Assembly: GCA_036172665.1 (NCBI GenBank)
Contig: CM069870.1
Coordinates: forward strand, 63,240,212 to 63,304,211
DNA: 64,000 bases
Source of the DNA: Prosopocoilus inquinatus
Taxonomy: Eukaryota > Arthropoda > Insecta > Coleoptera > Lucanidae
Direction of reading: 5' to 3'
How positions within the stretch are numbered: the stretch's first letter is position 1; every line of letters starts with the position of its first letter. Positions 24,053 to 35,815 of the stretch are shown piece after piece. The notes beneath the pieces were generated by a model, which was not told where the DNA came from, ran no database searches, and saw only the letters and a program-made list of their open reading frames with translations. Position numbers and translations under genes: made by a program.

Positions 24053-24215
24053 TAAAACAGCGACATCCTACGATCGCTTTTTGCGAATAAATAGGACAAG
24101 TCGTTCTTGGATTGCAGTGGGAATGTTGAGCTACGTCTCTGCTGATGAAGCCCCAAACAAGGCTGAAACAGCTGTACAGAGGCTGTTCGAGGTTTTCAAT
24201 GCAATCAAAAACTAT
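24053..24215. repeat. Element of HHR family B (short copy)
   Basis: It starts CAGCGACATCCTACGATCGC and keeps the right arm of the family (AGCCCC ... GGCTGAAACAGCTGTACAG), whereas the left arm is reduced to about 20 bases. It carries a complete hammerhead. Confidence 0.8.
24135..24183 (+). ncRNA. Hammerhead ribozyme, type I, canonical core (GUA site)
   Basis: Stem I GUCUCUG pairs with CAGAGGC (7 bp, one G-U). CUGAUGA is followed directly by stem II AGCC-(8-nt loop)-GGCU, GAAA, stem III ACAG/CUGU without a loop, and A17 before CAGAGGC. Compared with the copy at 6428-6476, stem I and stem II differ in sequence but stay paired, which suggests selection for the fold while the family was active. 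Confidence 0.85.
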
Positions 24216-25010
24216 TTTCAACAAAATTTTTCAATTATTTTATACGTTTTTCCAAATTGCGAAAATGAGATACACTATATTGAGTGAACAATAATGAATG
24301 TTTGCGTATACAGTACTGAATTTTAAATGGTACAACTTGATAAAAAATTTTAAATTATAAAATATATTTTAAAATATTTCTGCATTTATAAGACAAATAA
24401 CAAAAAAAAATATTTCTTTAAATTTAAATAAATAAGATAAACATAAAACTCTTACAAAGCTACAAATCTGAAGGATGTTATTGAAGATAATTTTATGTCA
24501 AATACACTAAAAATTTATTTGAATTGATACTGAATGTCAAGTAGGCAGTTATTTTCTGATGATGACACAATCATGTATAATTTACAAATGCTATTCACAT
24601 CTGTTGAATTTTTATGAGACATTTGTTATTGAAAGAGTGATTATCACTAATAAGTTACAAACAAGTCCCTGGGATAGGTGCATTTATTGCACGAATAATT
24701 TGCACGTACGCCTTATTTCTCTTTGAAGATGATTTCAAGATTATTTTTGTTCATCCTTTGGGACATCAAGAACGTACGGAATTTGTCTTAATTCTCTACA
24801 GGTCTGGTACAAACAAATTCCGTACATAATACGACGACTTGTTAATCCAAAAAAAACAGAGCTCATTTTAAGAAGATAATTTTTAATCATATCAGTCTTA
24901 ATGTCACAAAAATTCTAATTATTTAGATAATAGTGTTTTCATAATTCTTATACACTCAGAAAACAAAATGCATTGGATCAACCAAACTATTGCTATTGAC
25001 TGTATTGACA
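24216..25010. other. No gene; AT-rich
   Basis: A small hairpin at about 24774-24826 (GTACGGAATTTGT against ACAAATTCCGTAC) is the only structure seen. Confidence 0.35.
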
Positions 25011-25600
25011 GACTTTAGGTTAAGATTTTTGACAATTCCTGTACGAGTCTTCATTTGTAAAGAAGACAGGTTTATATAAAACCACTTGGAAATGATTGGA
25101 CCTTGTTTGTTATACTGTATCTAAATGTATCTTTTTCTCGTCACACTAAATGATATCATTCTTTTTTCAATGAGGCTTTAGGTTAATTTTTTTGACAATT
25201 CCTGTACGTGTCTTCATTTCTAAAGAAGATAGGTTTCTACAAAACCGCTTGGAACCGATTGGACCTTGTTTGTTCTACTGTATCTAAATGTACTTTTTTC
25301 TTTTCACACTAAATGATATCATACTTTTGAGTCAGACTTTAGGTTACACTTTTTGACAATTCCTGTACATGTATTCATTTCTAAAGAAGATAGGTTTTTG
25401 TGAAACCACTTGGAACTGATTAGCCCCTGTTTATACCTTGTTAAAATCACTTGGAACTGATTGGACTTTGATTCTTATACCGTATCTAAATGTATCTGGT
25501 TCTTTTTACACTAAATGATATCTTACGTTTTGGAATCAGGCTTTCAGTTAAGTCTTTTCACAATTCCTATACGTGTATTCTGGTATAAAAGAAATAAATT
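25011..25600 (+). repeat. Satellite-like tandem repeat, about 162-bp monomer
   Basis: Monomers begin at 25011, 25173, 25335 and 25539 with GACTTTAGGTTA-like sequence and share TTTTGACAATTCCTGTACG, TAAAGAAGA, CACTTGGAACTGATTGG and CACTAAATGATATC. The third monomer has an internal partial duplication near 25430-25480. The fourth is truncated. Confidence 0.85.
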
Positions 25601-25762
25601 GATTTGGATTCTAAGCAAGCTGCTAAATGTTAATTAAACACTTTCAACAATTCAATTTAAAACATTAGAGAATAGAGAAGAGACTTTAAAACGTTGTTTA
25701 CTTTTGAAAATAATTTAATAACTGCATCTAGCCGTCTGAGTAATCATAAAAATATGATATGA

Positions 25763-25990
25763 AAATGGAGTGCCCCAAGTCTCTACGCTGAGGCCGTTAC
25801 TGTTTATAATCTGTATTAATGATACTGTCCATCATTTAACACCGAATCAGTGTATCTTTCTCGCGGAGGACGCAACAACTCTGTCACACCAAGAGCTTAG
25901 TAATAAAGTAAATTTTCTTGAGAGGAAATTCGAAGATTCGTTTACTAGCAAATTAAAATTACATTATTTTGCATTAGTTTCCGGATTGGT
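25763..25990 (+). pseudogene. Non-LTR retrotransposon RT fragment
   Basis: GVPQVSTLRPLLFIICINDT corresponds to RT motif B and the following helix (family form GVPQGSVLGPLLFxxYINDL), and FLAEDATTL is the catalytic FADD box with the first Asp changed to Glu. Only about 75 residues remain, followed by unrelated sequence. The fragment is too short to assign to a clade. Confidence 0.75.
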
Positions 25991-26438
25991 TTTGTCGGAA
26001 TCAGCGAAAAGACATAGCAATACAATTGTGTACACGATTTCAAAGCCTGGAAGAATTTTCATAGCTTCCCTTAACCATTTGTGTATTATGAATATGGCCA
26101 CGAACACGTTCTATCTATTTTTTATTTCTTTAATAAACGTTATCAGTTATCATATTTTCTGTTTTCTTTTTTCAGATAGTGGCAATGAAATTATGATTTA
26201 AAATTCTCATTTATTGTCAAATAAAGCACGCTAGCTAGCTTTTGGTTCAAGCTACCTAGCTCATTTTTTCAAATGTAACTTTTCACCTCATACTTAATAG
26301 GCTACAGTCGATGGAATTATTTCTCTTTACTGTATTTATTATTCGGAAGAACTAAATTTAACAAATACCCTCTCCCCCTTACAGCCGCCATAAAAGTTTC
26401 TACATTACAAAAATAAATTGTCGTACATGGATACGTAC

Positions 26439-26623
26439 TATGCCCGCCAAAAAAATCTGAAACAACTCTCTGAATGCATTTTTGAGTTATTTTATTAGTT
26501 TGAATGCAGCTTTAAGCCATTCACCTTGCTATTTACTGCTTGCTTCTATGGTAATGTAAACACACGTCGTTATATTTACAGTAGAACATATTGCATGTCC
26601 CAGATTTTTTTGGCAAGCATAAT
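26439..26623. repeat. Small MITE with about 22-bp terminal inverted repeats
   Basis: TATGCCCGCCAAAAAAATCTG at the left matches, inverted, CAGATTTTTTTGGCAAGCATA at the right. The interior is unpaired. Confidence 0.65.
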
Positions 26624-28795
26624 ACATTCAAATAATAAAATCTATGAACCTACAAGACACTGCTTAGGATTTTTTTAGCATAAAAACTTTATAAATCAGA
26701 TCGTAAACGCAAAATGGAATGAATACGCGAATCATCGCAATTACATAATGCTTAGTCCTGAAAAGTTCTCGGAAAACTCCTGGAAAGTTAGACACGTGAC
26801 ATAAAGCGATACTGCACATACGGGGGAAGACACGAGAAAAGTTAGTTTTGAACGTGACTTGACACCGTGATCTAAATTCTTTCGTCGAGAATTTTTCTCA
26901 GGTTGAAAAATTTTCCAGCTTGGCATTAATTTAAATATAGTGTACTCAAGATATTTTTGGGTACATTTTCTCGTGAACGAGAACGAGAATAAAATAGAAT
27001 CGTCATTGCTTTAAAAAGTGTGTAGATTTTGTTGAATAGAGTACAATTTCCACTGTAAATATCATAGATAGTTAGATTTGAATCTAATGTAAAAATAGTT
27101 GTTGTTTAAAAAAAAACAATCGACAGTTTATCTGTGTAATACTCATATAATTTTTCAATATAATACTGATTGAATTGTAATTTTATTATTTGGTTCACCA
27201 CCACATTTAAAAGAGATTTCTTGGTTCATCCCTTCTCTCTTTCACAGACTAGTTTCAATTTTATATTAATTGAATTGAATTTTGTCAGTATTCATTTAGG
27301 AGTATTATTTTTGTTTGAGGGATTGTCTCTCATATCTCTGCATATATTTCGTTATTGAAAGTCTCGAAAGATGATTATCTATACAGAAAAAGAGATAGAG
27401 AGTGAACCTTTTGCGACAATTCTGAAAAATAAACCCAATAAACCATAGGAATCAAAGTAGAGATCGATTTCTGGCTTTATGTTCGAGAACGACTGCTATA
27501 AAGCGAGAGGGAACAAAAGGAGTGAAGAGCGATTCCCCAAATTTTCTTCTTCTTGTCCTCTGAGCAGTGCGAGAGATTAATATTTTTGTACGGAGAGATG
27601 CAAACTTTTAACATAAAAATTAAATGTTGCAATTTAATTAATTGTTCTATTACAAATATTCACAACATGTAATTATAATTGGGACAAGGTTAACTGGCAG
27701 AGGATGAGAGTTTCTTGGAATTTTTTGCACAAGATGCAGCGCTCGTCCGCAGAAGAATGAGATCGATTGGGCTAAAGTCGCAATATTACCCCTAATTGAT
27801 GCATTAAATTAAGAATATTTTTGCATAATATAATATACGATTCCACACTTATTTTCTTGCGGGAGAAAATGCACAGAATCTCGAGCAGGAGATTAAATGC
27901 AATGATTCTGGTGCAGTTTACTCTTGACCTTAATTAGGTACGCGCTTCATTGAAATTTTTTCTTATTTTTATTTTTTTAATCAGTTAATTTCCTTAGTTT
28001 GAAATTAATTTCGTGAAGGAGTTATTATACTCATGGGATTTTGTTATTCTACTTTTTTCTGGTAATCAATTCAATCGTAACCGATTTTTTCTATTTTATT
28101 AATTTAATTTAAACTCCTTGTCTCAAGAACGCTGGTGAGTTGAGCGAATAATTCATTTTACCCATAAAGAAATTATTTCTTTTTTTAATTTAACACAAGC
28201 GTTATTTTGTTAGATATCGAATCTTCGCCTTCTCTTCCCAAAACCTTTTCTTTTTTTGTAATATATAACGCTACAATTTCGTTGATATTTATTTATTTAG
28301 TTAAATTGAATTGTCTTTTATTACAATTAAAAAAAATCATTCTTTTCGTTTCGTCGAAAATTGTTCATATCAAGAATATATTTTTTATTGAATTTTTTAA
28401 AAATCATAATTGCTTTTCCACACTTTTGCTTTTTTTCTATATTATATTTTTGTATTTTAAATGTTGAAAAGTGTCTTTTAAACTAATAATAATAATAATA
28501 AATAAATAAAATTTAATTTTATTTGAGATATTCTCGCAAGTAAAGTTTTCATTGTAAGGGCCAATGAAACCAAAACCAAACAGAGAGAAAAGGGCGGAGC
28601 ATTTTCGACAATTTTGAAAACACATATAAAACGCCATTCGAGCAACATTGGAAGACAAATTGGAAAATTGATTTCTTGCTTGTTTTACTAAACCAGTCAC
28701 GCCACGAACAAAGAAATTCAGACCGAAATTTCTACGGACTATTTTGAAGAATTGGGAGTAGCGCTTTTCCAACCCCCGTCCGTACATACTTTACA
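26624..28795. other. No gene recognised
   Basis: AT-rich. Frames at 26741-26926 (-), 27170-27358 (+), 28207-28467 (+) and 28437-28787 (-) are low-complexity or have no recognisable domain. Confidence 0.35.
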
Positions 28796-29070
28796 TTTTT
28801 ATACACAACGTACATTACGAACCCATACAGATTAATTAATTCAAAGTCACATTACGGATCCATATAAATTAATTAATCTGCGTGGATGCGTATTTTATGG
28901 ATGCGATGCGTATTTTATGGATGCGATGCGTGAGATTAATATTTTCATTTACAAGACGCATTGCGCATCCATACAGATTAATTAATCTGCGTGGATCCGT
29001 ATTTTGTGGAGCAATGTGTGAGATTAATATTTTCACATTGCGGATCCATACAGATTAATTAATCCAGAAG
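28796..29070. repeat. Short tandem and palindromic repeats
   Basis: GGATCCATACAGATTAATTA / TCTGCGTGGATSCG units occur about four times, with GGATGCGATGCGTATTTTAT duplicated. The units are partly self-complementary around ATTAATTAAT. Confidence 0.65.
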
Positions 29071-29512
29071 ATGAGTGGGACTGGACCTGCACCTGGACCT
29101 GGACGTGGGAAATTAAAATCGAATACCCTCGGGGATTCCTACGGTTTGGATTACTCATCGTTCGCGGCCAAATCAACAGTCGGAACATAGGGAGAATCGA
29201 TTATTGGGATGCCTTAGCCCTTCGCGACTGTTTTTTTGTAACCTGGCCGTAACGTGATTGTGTAGCAATGTAGTAATTTTGAATTTACGACATTTCGACA
29301 TCCAGCATGAACTACTACACAAAAGAATGAAACTTGAATAAAGGAGCAATTTTATTTTGAAACGTTAAACCGACAGAAATATGAAGTTTCCAATTGTCTT
29401 GAACTAAATACAGTGCGAACAAAAATGATTGACGTGTGTGACGTCTCAGCATACATAAACTTTGGGTGTCAAAATAATTTTTATGTTCCGAACACATGAA
29501 ATAGATAAATTA

Positions 29513-29761
29513 TTATATTATTATCAAAAAAATACATTTGTAGGTGTATAAAATAAAAGTGATTTGCAAATTTGACCTGGTTAATTCGTTTATCCAACTG
29601 ATGTTAACTGTGATTAATGCTCGACAGTTTCGCGCCGAAAGCTCTCTAATGCGATGAAGCTCAGATTTCATCAGGCGATAATATCTTCTGTATTTCTCTT
29701 CACACTGGCGTACGTAAACAAATCGACTTTCTAAATCCATCATATTTCTCTCGTTTGACAC
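29513..29761 (-). CDS. Unrecognised small open frame
   Basis: The frame is 82 codons. Its first 50 residues are rich in charged and aromatic residues (DLESRFVYVRQCEEKYRRYY...) and look more coding-like than its neighbours; the last 20 are hydrophobic. I recognise no family, see no clear promoter, and cannot tell a real exon from chance. Listed as a possibility only. Confidence 0.15.
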   Translation of the reverse strand: MSNERNMMDLESRFVYVRQCEEKYRRYYRLMKSELHRIRELSARNCRALITVNISWINELTRSNLQITFILYTYKCIFLIII

Positions 29762-30729
29762 TCCGAGTCAAATCGACACTTGCGTAAGTTCCGAGTGAAG
29801 GTATAAGCCGTTTCACATTTCACGTGCACTTTTACGTCGACGCAAATTAATTATTATTTCTGTGTGTTGTGTATCCACATAATGCAACCGTCAAGCTTGC
29901 AATTACACGCGTAAAAAATGTTGCCGCATTTCTCACAATAAACGTGTGCTAACGGTGCGAGCGGCGCACGTGGAACACGCGCAGGTCGAACACATTCCAT
30001 GCATACCACCCAACCAGAAGGATATAGCTCTTACAATCCATCCAATTAGGCGCAGATCGCCTAAAAGTTTGTATAATGCAAAAGGCATAAGTAAATTAAC
30101 TAAAAGAATTAGGGACAAAAAGTCAGAAATACTTGATGATGAGAGATTTCAACGGTAGATGACACGGCGAACTCGACTAGTAAAAATTGATAATAAAAAT
30201 GTTTTAATGAAGAAAAAGAAGAATATTTCTAAGCAAATAATATTAAGTACATTCTTGTTATTTGCATATATGTACATCTGCCTATTGCCGAAGGGGCAAC
30301 TCTATTCTTGGTAGACGGCCGGTGCGGCGAAGAGATTTCAACGATAGATGACACGGCGAGCTCGATGTTACAGGGACGTCGACCTTTTTTCCCATTCAAC
30401 GGTTCTTGTAAATTTTCGATCGTTATTATTAAACGTCGGGCCCGCAGCAGAAATGCGCGCTGAAAAAATTTTATTGCGAGAGTATTTGACAGGGCCGGCC
30501 GTAAGTTGTGCAAGTTTACGCGTTTACGATTTGGCCGAACGCGGCCGCCGCATTGATTAAATTAAATTTGCACGGACCGCGTGCGCGCGCTAACTTCTTC
30601 TAAGAAATTTAATTTCGTAAGTTTGGCAAAAAGTAAATTATATTTGAGTTGCTATGACGAATTTTTTAATTGAATTAGAAGAAATCTGCGGTAGGTACAC
30701 ACGCAGACTAAAGTAATGGTACTCTAAGA
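29762..30729. other. No gene; GC-richer sequence with a short direct repeat
   Basis: GAGATTTCAACGGTAGATGA at about 30141 recurs as GAGATTTCAACGATAGATGA at about 30330, each followed by CACGGCGA. GC-rich patches (30430-30590) lie between. Frames on both strands show no domain. Confidence 0.4.
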
Positions 30730-31288
30730 CAGCGTTTCCCAAACTTTTAGGTTTCGCGACCCCCTTTTAAGTTCTGTTATGATTCACGCCCCCCTTTCCC
30801 ATCGAATTTCGAACATATTCTAACACGTTTTTTTTTAAACCTGAGCATGGGAGTATTTACATTGTATGTTCAAAGTAAAAAAAAAAAAACTCACGGTATA
30901 TGTACAGTCGCGAGTATTAAATTTTAGTCGTTACTGTCATAATTTATTGCTAGCAACTGCATGTGCTTACAGGCTAACTACGCGAAAATTCCGACTCCCT
31001 TCAACTTTCTTTATCAGAAAGAATAACAAATATACATCGAATAATGGAGATATAAACAACCCGGCACATCTGTAAACATTTAGATCCCAAATTAAATTCT
31101 GATAACAATTTCTCTAATTAATTTTTAAATAAAACGAAAGGTTTTCGAGATATTTGTATTTAATAGTATAAGTTCTGATGGGTATCAAGCAGGTGTTTCC
31201 AATCTTTTTTTTAACCACCAACACTTACACGAAAATAAAAATTTAATTTAAATTTAAATAATATTAAAAAAGTGTAGATATACTAATA

Positions 31289-32394
31289 ACACTAGCCTGC
31301 GAAGGTTTTGCGGATGACATAAAACTAGGTGTATGTGGTACATTTAGTGTTCCCGAGTTCGAGGAAAATATAATAATTTTTTCATCACGTACCATTTAAA
31401 TACAATATTTCAAAGTACAGTTTTTTTTTTATATTTTGCACTCTGTCTAGAGAGTTTATTTTAGAGGAAATCTTTAAATACAAAAGTTAAAGGGTTTTGT
31501 GCCTATTATCTTTAGAGTTATCAGAAGAAACAAAAGCGCATCGCAAATTGCAGAAAAAAATTAAATTTTTGTTTTTTTTTTTAATGGAACGACCTTTGTA
31601 TTGTTTGCTAAGATGATAGATCATATTTCTCTGATTTGAAAAATATATATTATGTTCAAATTTGAAGGGGTCGTTCCTGATGTAATTAAATTTTAATCAG
31701 CCTAATAACGACGTTTAAAAATCAAGACGGCCTGGAAAGGTGCTTAAAAAAGTTCTAAATGGCTGTTATAGTTAGCAAAAAATAACAAAAATTCTATTGC
31801 TGGAAACTGTACAATGAATTAATAATATAAAACAAAATTCCAGGTCGCCTTAATATTTTAAACATTAATTCACTGATATTCTAACCTCAAATATCAACTC
31901 ATTATATATTTTTGAAATCAGAAGAATATGGTCTTTAATCTTAGCAAACAATATATAGGATATTCCATTAAAAAAAAAAACAAAAATTTAATTCTTTTCT
32001 CCAATTTCCGATGCGCTCTTGATTCTTCTGTTAACTCTAAAAGATAATAGGCATAAAACCCTACATCTTTTGTATTTAAAATTTTCCTGTAGCTTCTAAA
32101 ATAAACCCTCTAGATAGAGTGCAATATATAAAAAAAAACCTGTACTTTGAAATATTGTATTTAAAAAAAAAGTTGTACTAAGGGGGTCACATCAGCTGTA
32201 TAGTTTTCGCTTATACCTAAACAGCCAGAATTTACTTAAAAGAAATAATCGGACCCAAGAAATGAGTACCAATTTTGTTATAAGTGATAGAAAAAAACTA
32301 ATAACAGATTCTTTTTTGTAATGCCGAAATCATTGAAGAACACCTAGTCTTATCTCATACGCAAAAAAAATATATTTTTTTCGCAGGCTAGTGT
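31289..32394. repeat. Foldback element, 1.1 kb
   Basis: Terminal ACACTAGCCTGCGAA and, inverted, TTCGCAGGCTAGTGT. Arms of about 400 bp pair imperfectly (for instance CTCTGTCTAGAGAGTTTATTT against its complement near 32105) around a loop of about 250 bp. No coding capacity or hammerhead core. Confidence 0.8.
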
Positions 32395-32438
32395 AATGTT
32401 TTATGCAGATTTATAATTTATTATTCTATTTGTCTTCA

Positions 32439-33310
32439 TTTCATTTTATTTTTTAATAATACGATCGTCTTTTTTCTTTCCTTGATTCGATTTCGGTTTG
32501 ATTCTCTTTTAATCAAACTCAATTAAAAAATCACCAGTGTCAATATCGATTTGTTTTTATATTAATTTTATAGAATATTTCTTTTCGTCTCATCTTCGTC
32601 AACGATCACCTTTTTTCAATTCCGTATTCGAATTTATTTAATTTAATTTTCGATATGATCGATTGATCGAGTTTTGTTTTTTCTTCAATATGTTTTATTC
32701 GTTTTGTTTTTATTTTTTAACTACCATTTACCATTATTTTTTCGCTGATTTGTTTTGGTTTTCGTTTATTGAATGTGAATTTATTTTACACATTAATCCC
32801 GTCGATTGATCGTCATTTTATTTTCTCTTTTATTCGATTTGACTTTGTTTTGTTATTATTATTATTATTCTACTTGGTTTTATTTCATTTTATTTTTTAA
32901 TAATACCTCGATCGTCTTTTTTCTTTTCTTGATTCGATTTCAGTTTGATTATCTTTTAATGAAACTCTATTAAAAATTCGCCAATGTCTTGATTCGATTT
33001 GATTTTATGTTAATTTTATAGAACTTTTCTTTTAGTCTCATCTTCGTCAATAGTCACTTTTCATCAATTCCTTATTCGACTTTATTTAATTTAATTTTCA
33101 ATATGATCAATTGATCGAGTTTTGTTTTTTTTTAATATGTTTTATTCGTTTTGTTTTTATTTTTTTTAACTACATTTACCATTATTTCTTCCCTGATTTG
33201 TTTTGGTTTTCGTTTTTTGAATGTGAATTTATCTTTACTTTAATCCCGTCGATTGATCGCCATTTTATTTTCTCTTTTATTCGATTTAACTTTATATTGT
33301 TTTTAAATTA
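32439..33310 (+). repeat. Tandem duplication, two copies of about 440 bp, T-rich
   Basis: Copy 1 (32439-32880) and copy 2 (32883-33310) share ATTTTATTTTTTAATAATAC, CTTGATTCGATTTC, GTCTCATCTTCGTCAA, GATCGATTGATCGAG-like and CCCGTCGATTGATCG. The pyrimidine bias resembles 17.3-18.2 kb. Confidence 0.8.
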
Positions 33311-33724
33311 TTCACTGATCGCCCTGTTTCGTTAAACTTTACACATTATTCTTTGAATCGTAACAAAATTTGTCCATTTTTAAATCAATTTGACTTATTG
33401 CTAGTTTAAATTTTTATTTTGGTCCAAACTTCATCATTAGCTTTTATTTTTATACAATCCACCTGTTTTATTTAACTTTTAATATATTCAATTGACGGAC
33501 CTTTGTTTTTTGTTTTAATGGATTTCATTCGTTTTGTTTTTTACTTTTAAATTAACAATTAATCATTCGTTTCTTTTTTTACAATACATAAGATTATTTT
33601 ATTTTACATTTTAATTATTTTATTTTTTAATTATTAAATTGAATTAAATTTTTGGAAGTAAGTTGAAAATCTATAGGGATATGGTCACTGGACGATTAGT
33701 AAAAGGCAACTCCTTTGTTTAAGG

Positions 33725-33763
33725 CCTCAATATTTCGTTGTATTTAACAACTTCATCAGGAGG
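33725..33763 (-). ncRNA. Hammerhead ribozyme motif in the left arm of the Penelope-like element
   Basis: Inverted copy of the motif at 35264-35302: CCUC, CUGAUGA, A, GUUGU/ACAAC, GAAA, stem III AU/AU, U17, GAGG. Identical in all core and stem positions, but on the minus strand. Confidence 0.75.
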
Positions 33764-34179
33764 TTTACTATAAAGTTAACAAGAGGTTAAATAATCCAAA
33801 TCTTAAGGTTACACTACTTACAACTAGAGATGGATGAATTGGTCAACAAATACAATCATTGAAGCCACAATTGGGCTGTGATTACATGTTAAAATTACAA
33901 GAAAAATAAAAACGTCGTACTACGTTACTTAAGTCAGACATGTGCACAAGAACAATGGCGGAAAGGCGGTAATTGTCAAGGATCAAGTAACCAACTGAAC
34001 AACTTAAGAAAACTAATTACCCTAAGTAACGAAATGAGGGAAGTTCAAAAAATATTTTTAACAAACCTAAGAATATGAGCATAAATGTTGCTGATGTTGT
34101 CAATATCCGACCTGAAATTGACAGAATGTTCATTCTTTTGAATATGAATCATTTTTAAGAAAAGTTGAATTGAAGAAGA

Positions 34180-35051
34180 GAAAAATAACAGTGTACCTTT
34201 TCTTGACACACAAGTAATTAGAATGGAAGATCAGAGTATACGACTAAACTGGTATCAAAAACCAACAGCCTCTGGCAGATATATTAATTTTCATTCTAGC
34301 CATACAATGAAGCAAAAAATGAATGTAGTTATTTCAATGAAAAACAGTTACTCATATTAGTCATCCGGTCTTTCTGAAAGAAAATTTAGATAAACTATTC
34401 AAACTTTTCACTAATAATGGTTTCCCCAAAGCATTAACATACATATTAATTTACCAAAACAACAAATTACCATGTCATCTGGATGATAACAACAATGATA
34501 GGAAATTCAGAAAATTAATACACATTAACTCCCTAAGTAATAAAGTCATCAATATTTTTAAAGATTTTAAATTTTTGAACATTGTACAATATAATAATCA
34601 TACTATCAATAGTGTTTTCACTAAAACAAAGGACAAGACACCTTTTCTGTTTAACAGCGGTCTAGTTTACTCAATACCATGTACTGATTGCGAAAAAGAA
34701 TACATTGGGCAAACGGGACAATGGTTAAAAAATCGCATTTCCCAACATAAAAGCGACATTAGAACAGGGAAGGTAGCTTGTGCCTTGGCATCTCATGCTG
34801 TGGAAAGTGATCACCGATTTGATTTTGACAATACTAGCATTTTAACCCTTGAAAAAAATCTAAAAAACAGACTTTTCTTAGAAATGATTCATATTCAAAA
34901 GAATGAACATTCTGGCAATTTCAGGTCGGATATTGACAACATCAGCAACATTTATGCTCATATTCTTAGGTTTGTTAAAAATATTTTTCGAACTTCCCTC
35001 ATTTCGTTACTTAGTTTTCTTAAGTTGTTCAGTTGGTTACTTGATCCTTGA
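34180..35051 (+). pseudogene. Penelope-like RT C-terminus and GIY-YIG endonuclease
   Basis: 34190-34560 encodes, with interruptions, the Penelope RT region PFLDTQVIR and LNWYQKPTASGRYINFHSSH, the segment that follows the palm in this family. 34575-35051 is open and holds the GIY-YIG domain: VYSIPCTDCEKEYIGQTG (the paired Y and IG motifs with a CX2C, as in Penelope-like elements), then a conserved Arg in LKNRISQHKSD and a Glu in the later helix. The endonuclease would nick the target for primed reverse transcription. The RT catalytic palm is missing, so the copy is dead. The C-terminal codons lie inside the right inverted arm. Confidence 0.85.
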
Positions 35052-35263
35052 CAATTACCGCCTTTCCGCCATTGTTCTTGTGCACATGTCTGACTTAAGT
35101 AACGTAGTACGACGTTTTTATTTTTCTTGTAATTTTAACATGTAATCACAGCCCAATTGTGGCTTCAATGATTGTATTTGTTGACCAATTCATCCATCTC
35201 TAGTTGTAAGTAGTGTAACCTTAAGATTTGGATTATTTAACCTCTTGTTAACTTTATAGTAAA

Positions 35264-35302
35264 CCTCCTGATGAAGTTGTTAAATACAACGAAATATTGA
35301 GG
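35264..35302 (+). ncRNA. Hammerhead ribozyme motif in the right arm of the Penelope-like element
   Basis: Stem I CCUC pairs with GAGG; CUGAUGA; one unpaired A; stem II GUUGU-UAAAU-ACAAC (5 bp, perfect); GAAA; stem III AU/AU with no loop; U17. The motif lies on the same strand as the GIY-YIG frame, about 210 bases after its stop codon. That matches the known location of hammerheads in Penelope terminal repeats. The unpaired A and the 2-bp stem III are the unusual points. Confidence 0.78.
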
Positions 35303-35383
35303 CCTTAAACAAAGGAGTTGCCTTTTACTAATCGTCCAGTGACCATATCCCGTTAGATTTTCAACTTACTTCCTAACTAAGTC

Positions 35384-35815
35384 TTTGGTCGTGAAAGTCA
35401 GCTTATGTCGATTTGACTTATTAATGAGTTCCACACAGTTTGTATTTTCGTCCTGACTTGTTTGACAATCGCCTTTTGTTTTTTTTATTCGATTTTATTC
35501 GTATTTTAGGAGTGTTTTGATTTTGATAATTAATTAGACGTCTTTTTTTTCTCTTTTATTCGAGCTAATTCAAATTCATTTAATATTATATTTTTTTTAT
35601 AAACTATTCATCAAGACCTTCAATAGAGAAGACTTAACGACATCCTGAAAGACCCCTAGCAAACCCATAATAAAGGTTCATCGATTCCTTTCAAGTCTTC
35701 ATCGATCTCCAAGAGATCCCATTGAAAACCCGTGGTATAAAATGTGAATAATCGTTTTTTAGACAAAATGTTAGGTTTTTATTAAAAAAAGGTTTAAAAA
35801 AAAGAAAAACAGAGG
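35384..35815. other. No gene; spacer between nested elements
   Basis: T-rich sequence resembling 33.3-33.6 kb, probably the same pre-insertion sequence interrupted by the Penelope-like element. Confidence 0.35.

Larger units (their letters stand above)
33654..35383 (+). mobile_element. Penelope-like retroelement, 5'-truncated, with inverted terminal arms
   Basis: Arms 33654-34165 and 34871-35383 (about 512 bp each) are inverted copies with few differences. The unique middle encodes the end of a Penelope-type RT followed by a GIY-YIG domain, read on the plus strand into the right arm. The left arm is therefore an inverted copy of the element's 3' end, including part of the endonuclease sequence. 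Each arm contains one hammerhead motif. Inverted or direct terminal repeats and 5' truncation are known for Penelope-like elements. It is inserted in the hAT element. Confidence 0.85.

Noticed and set aside
30348..30560. GC-rich frame near 30.4 kb
   Set aside because: Frames of similar length are open on both strands and no family is recognisable.
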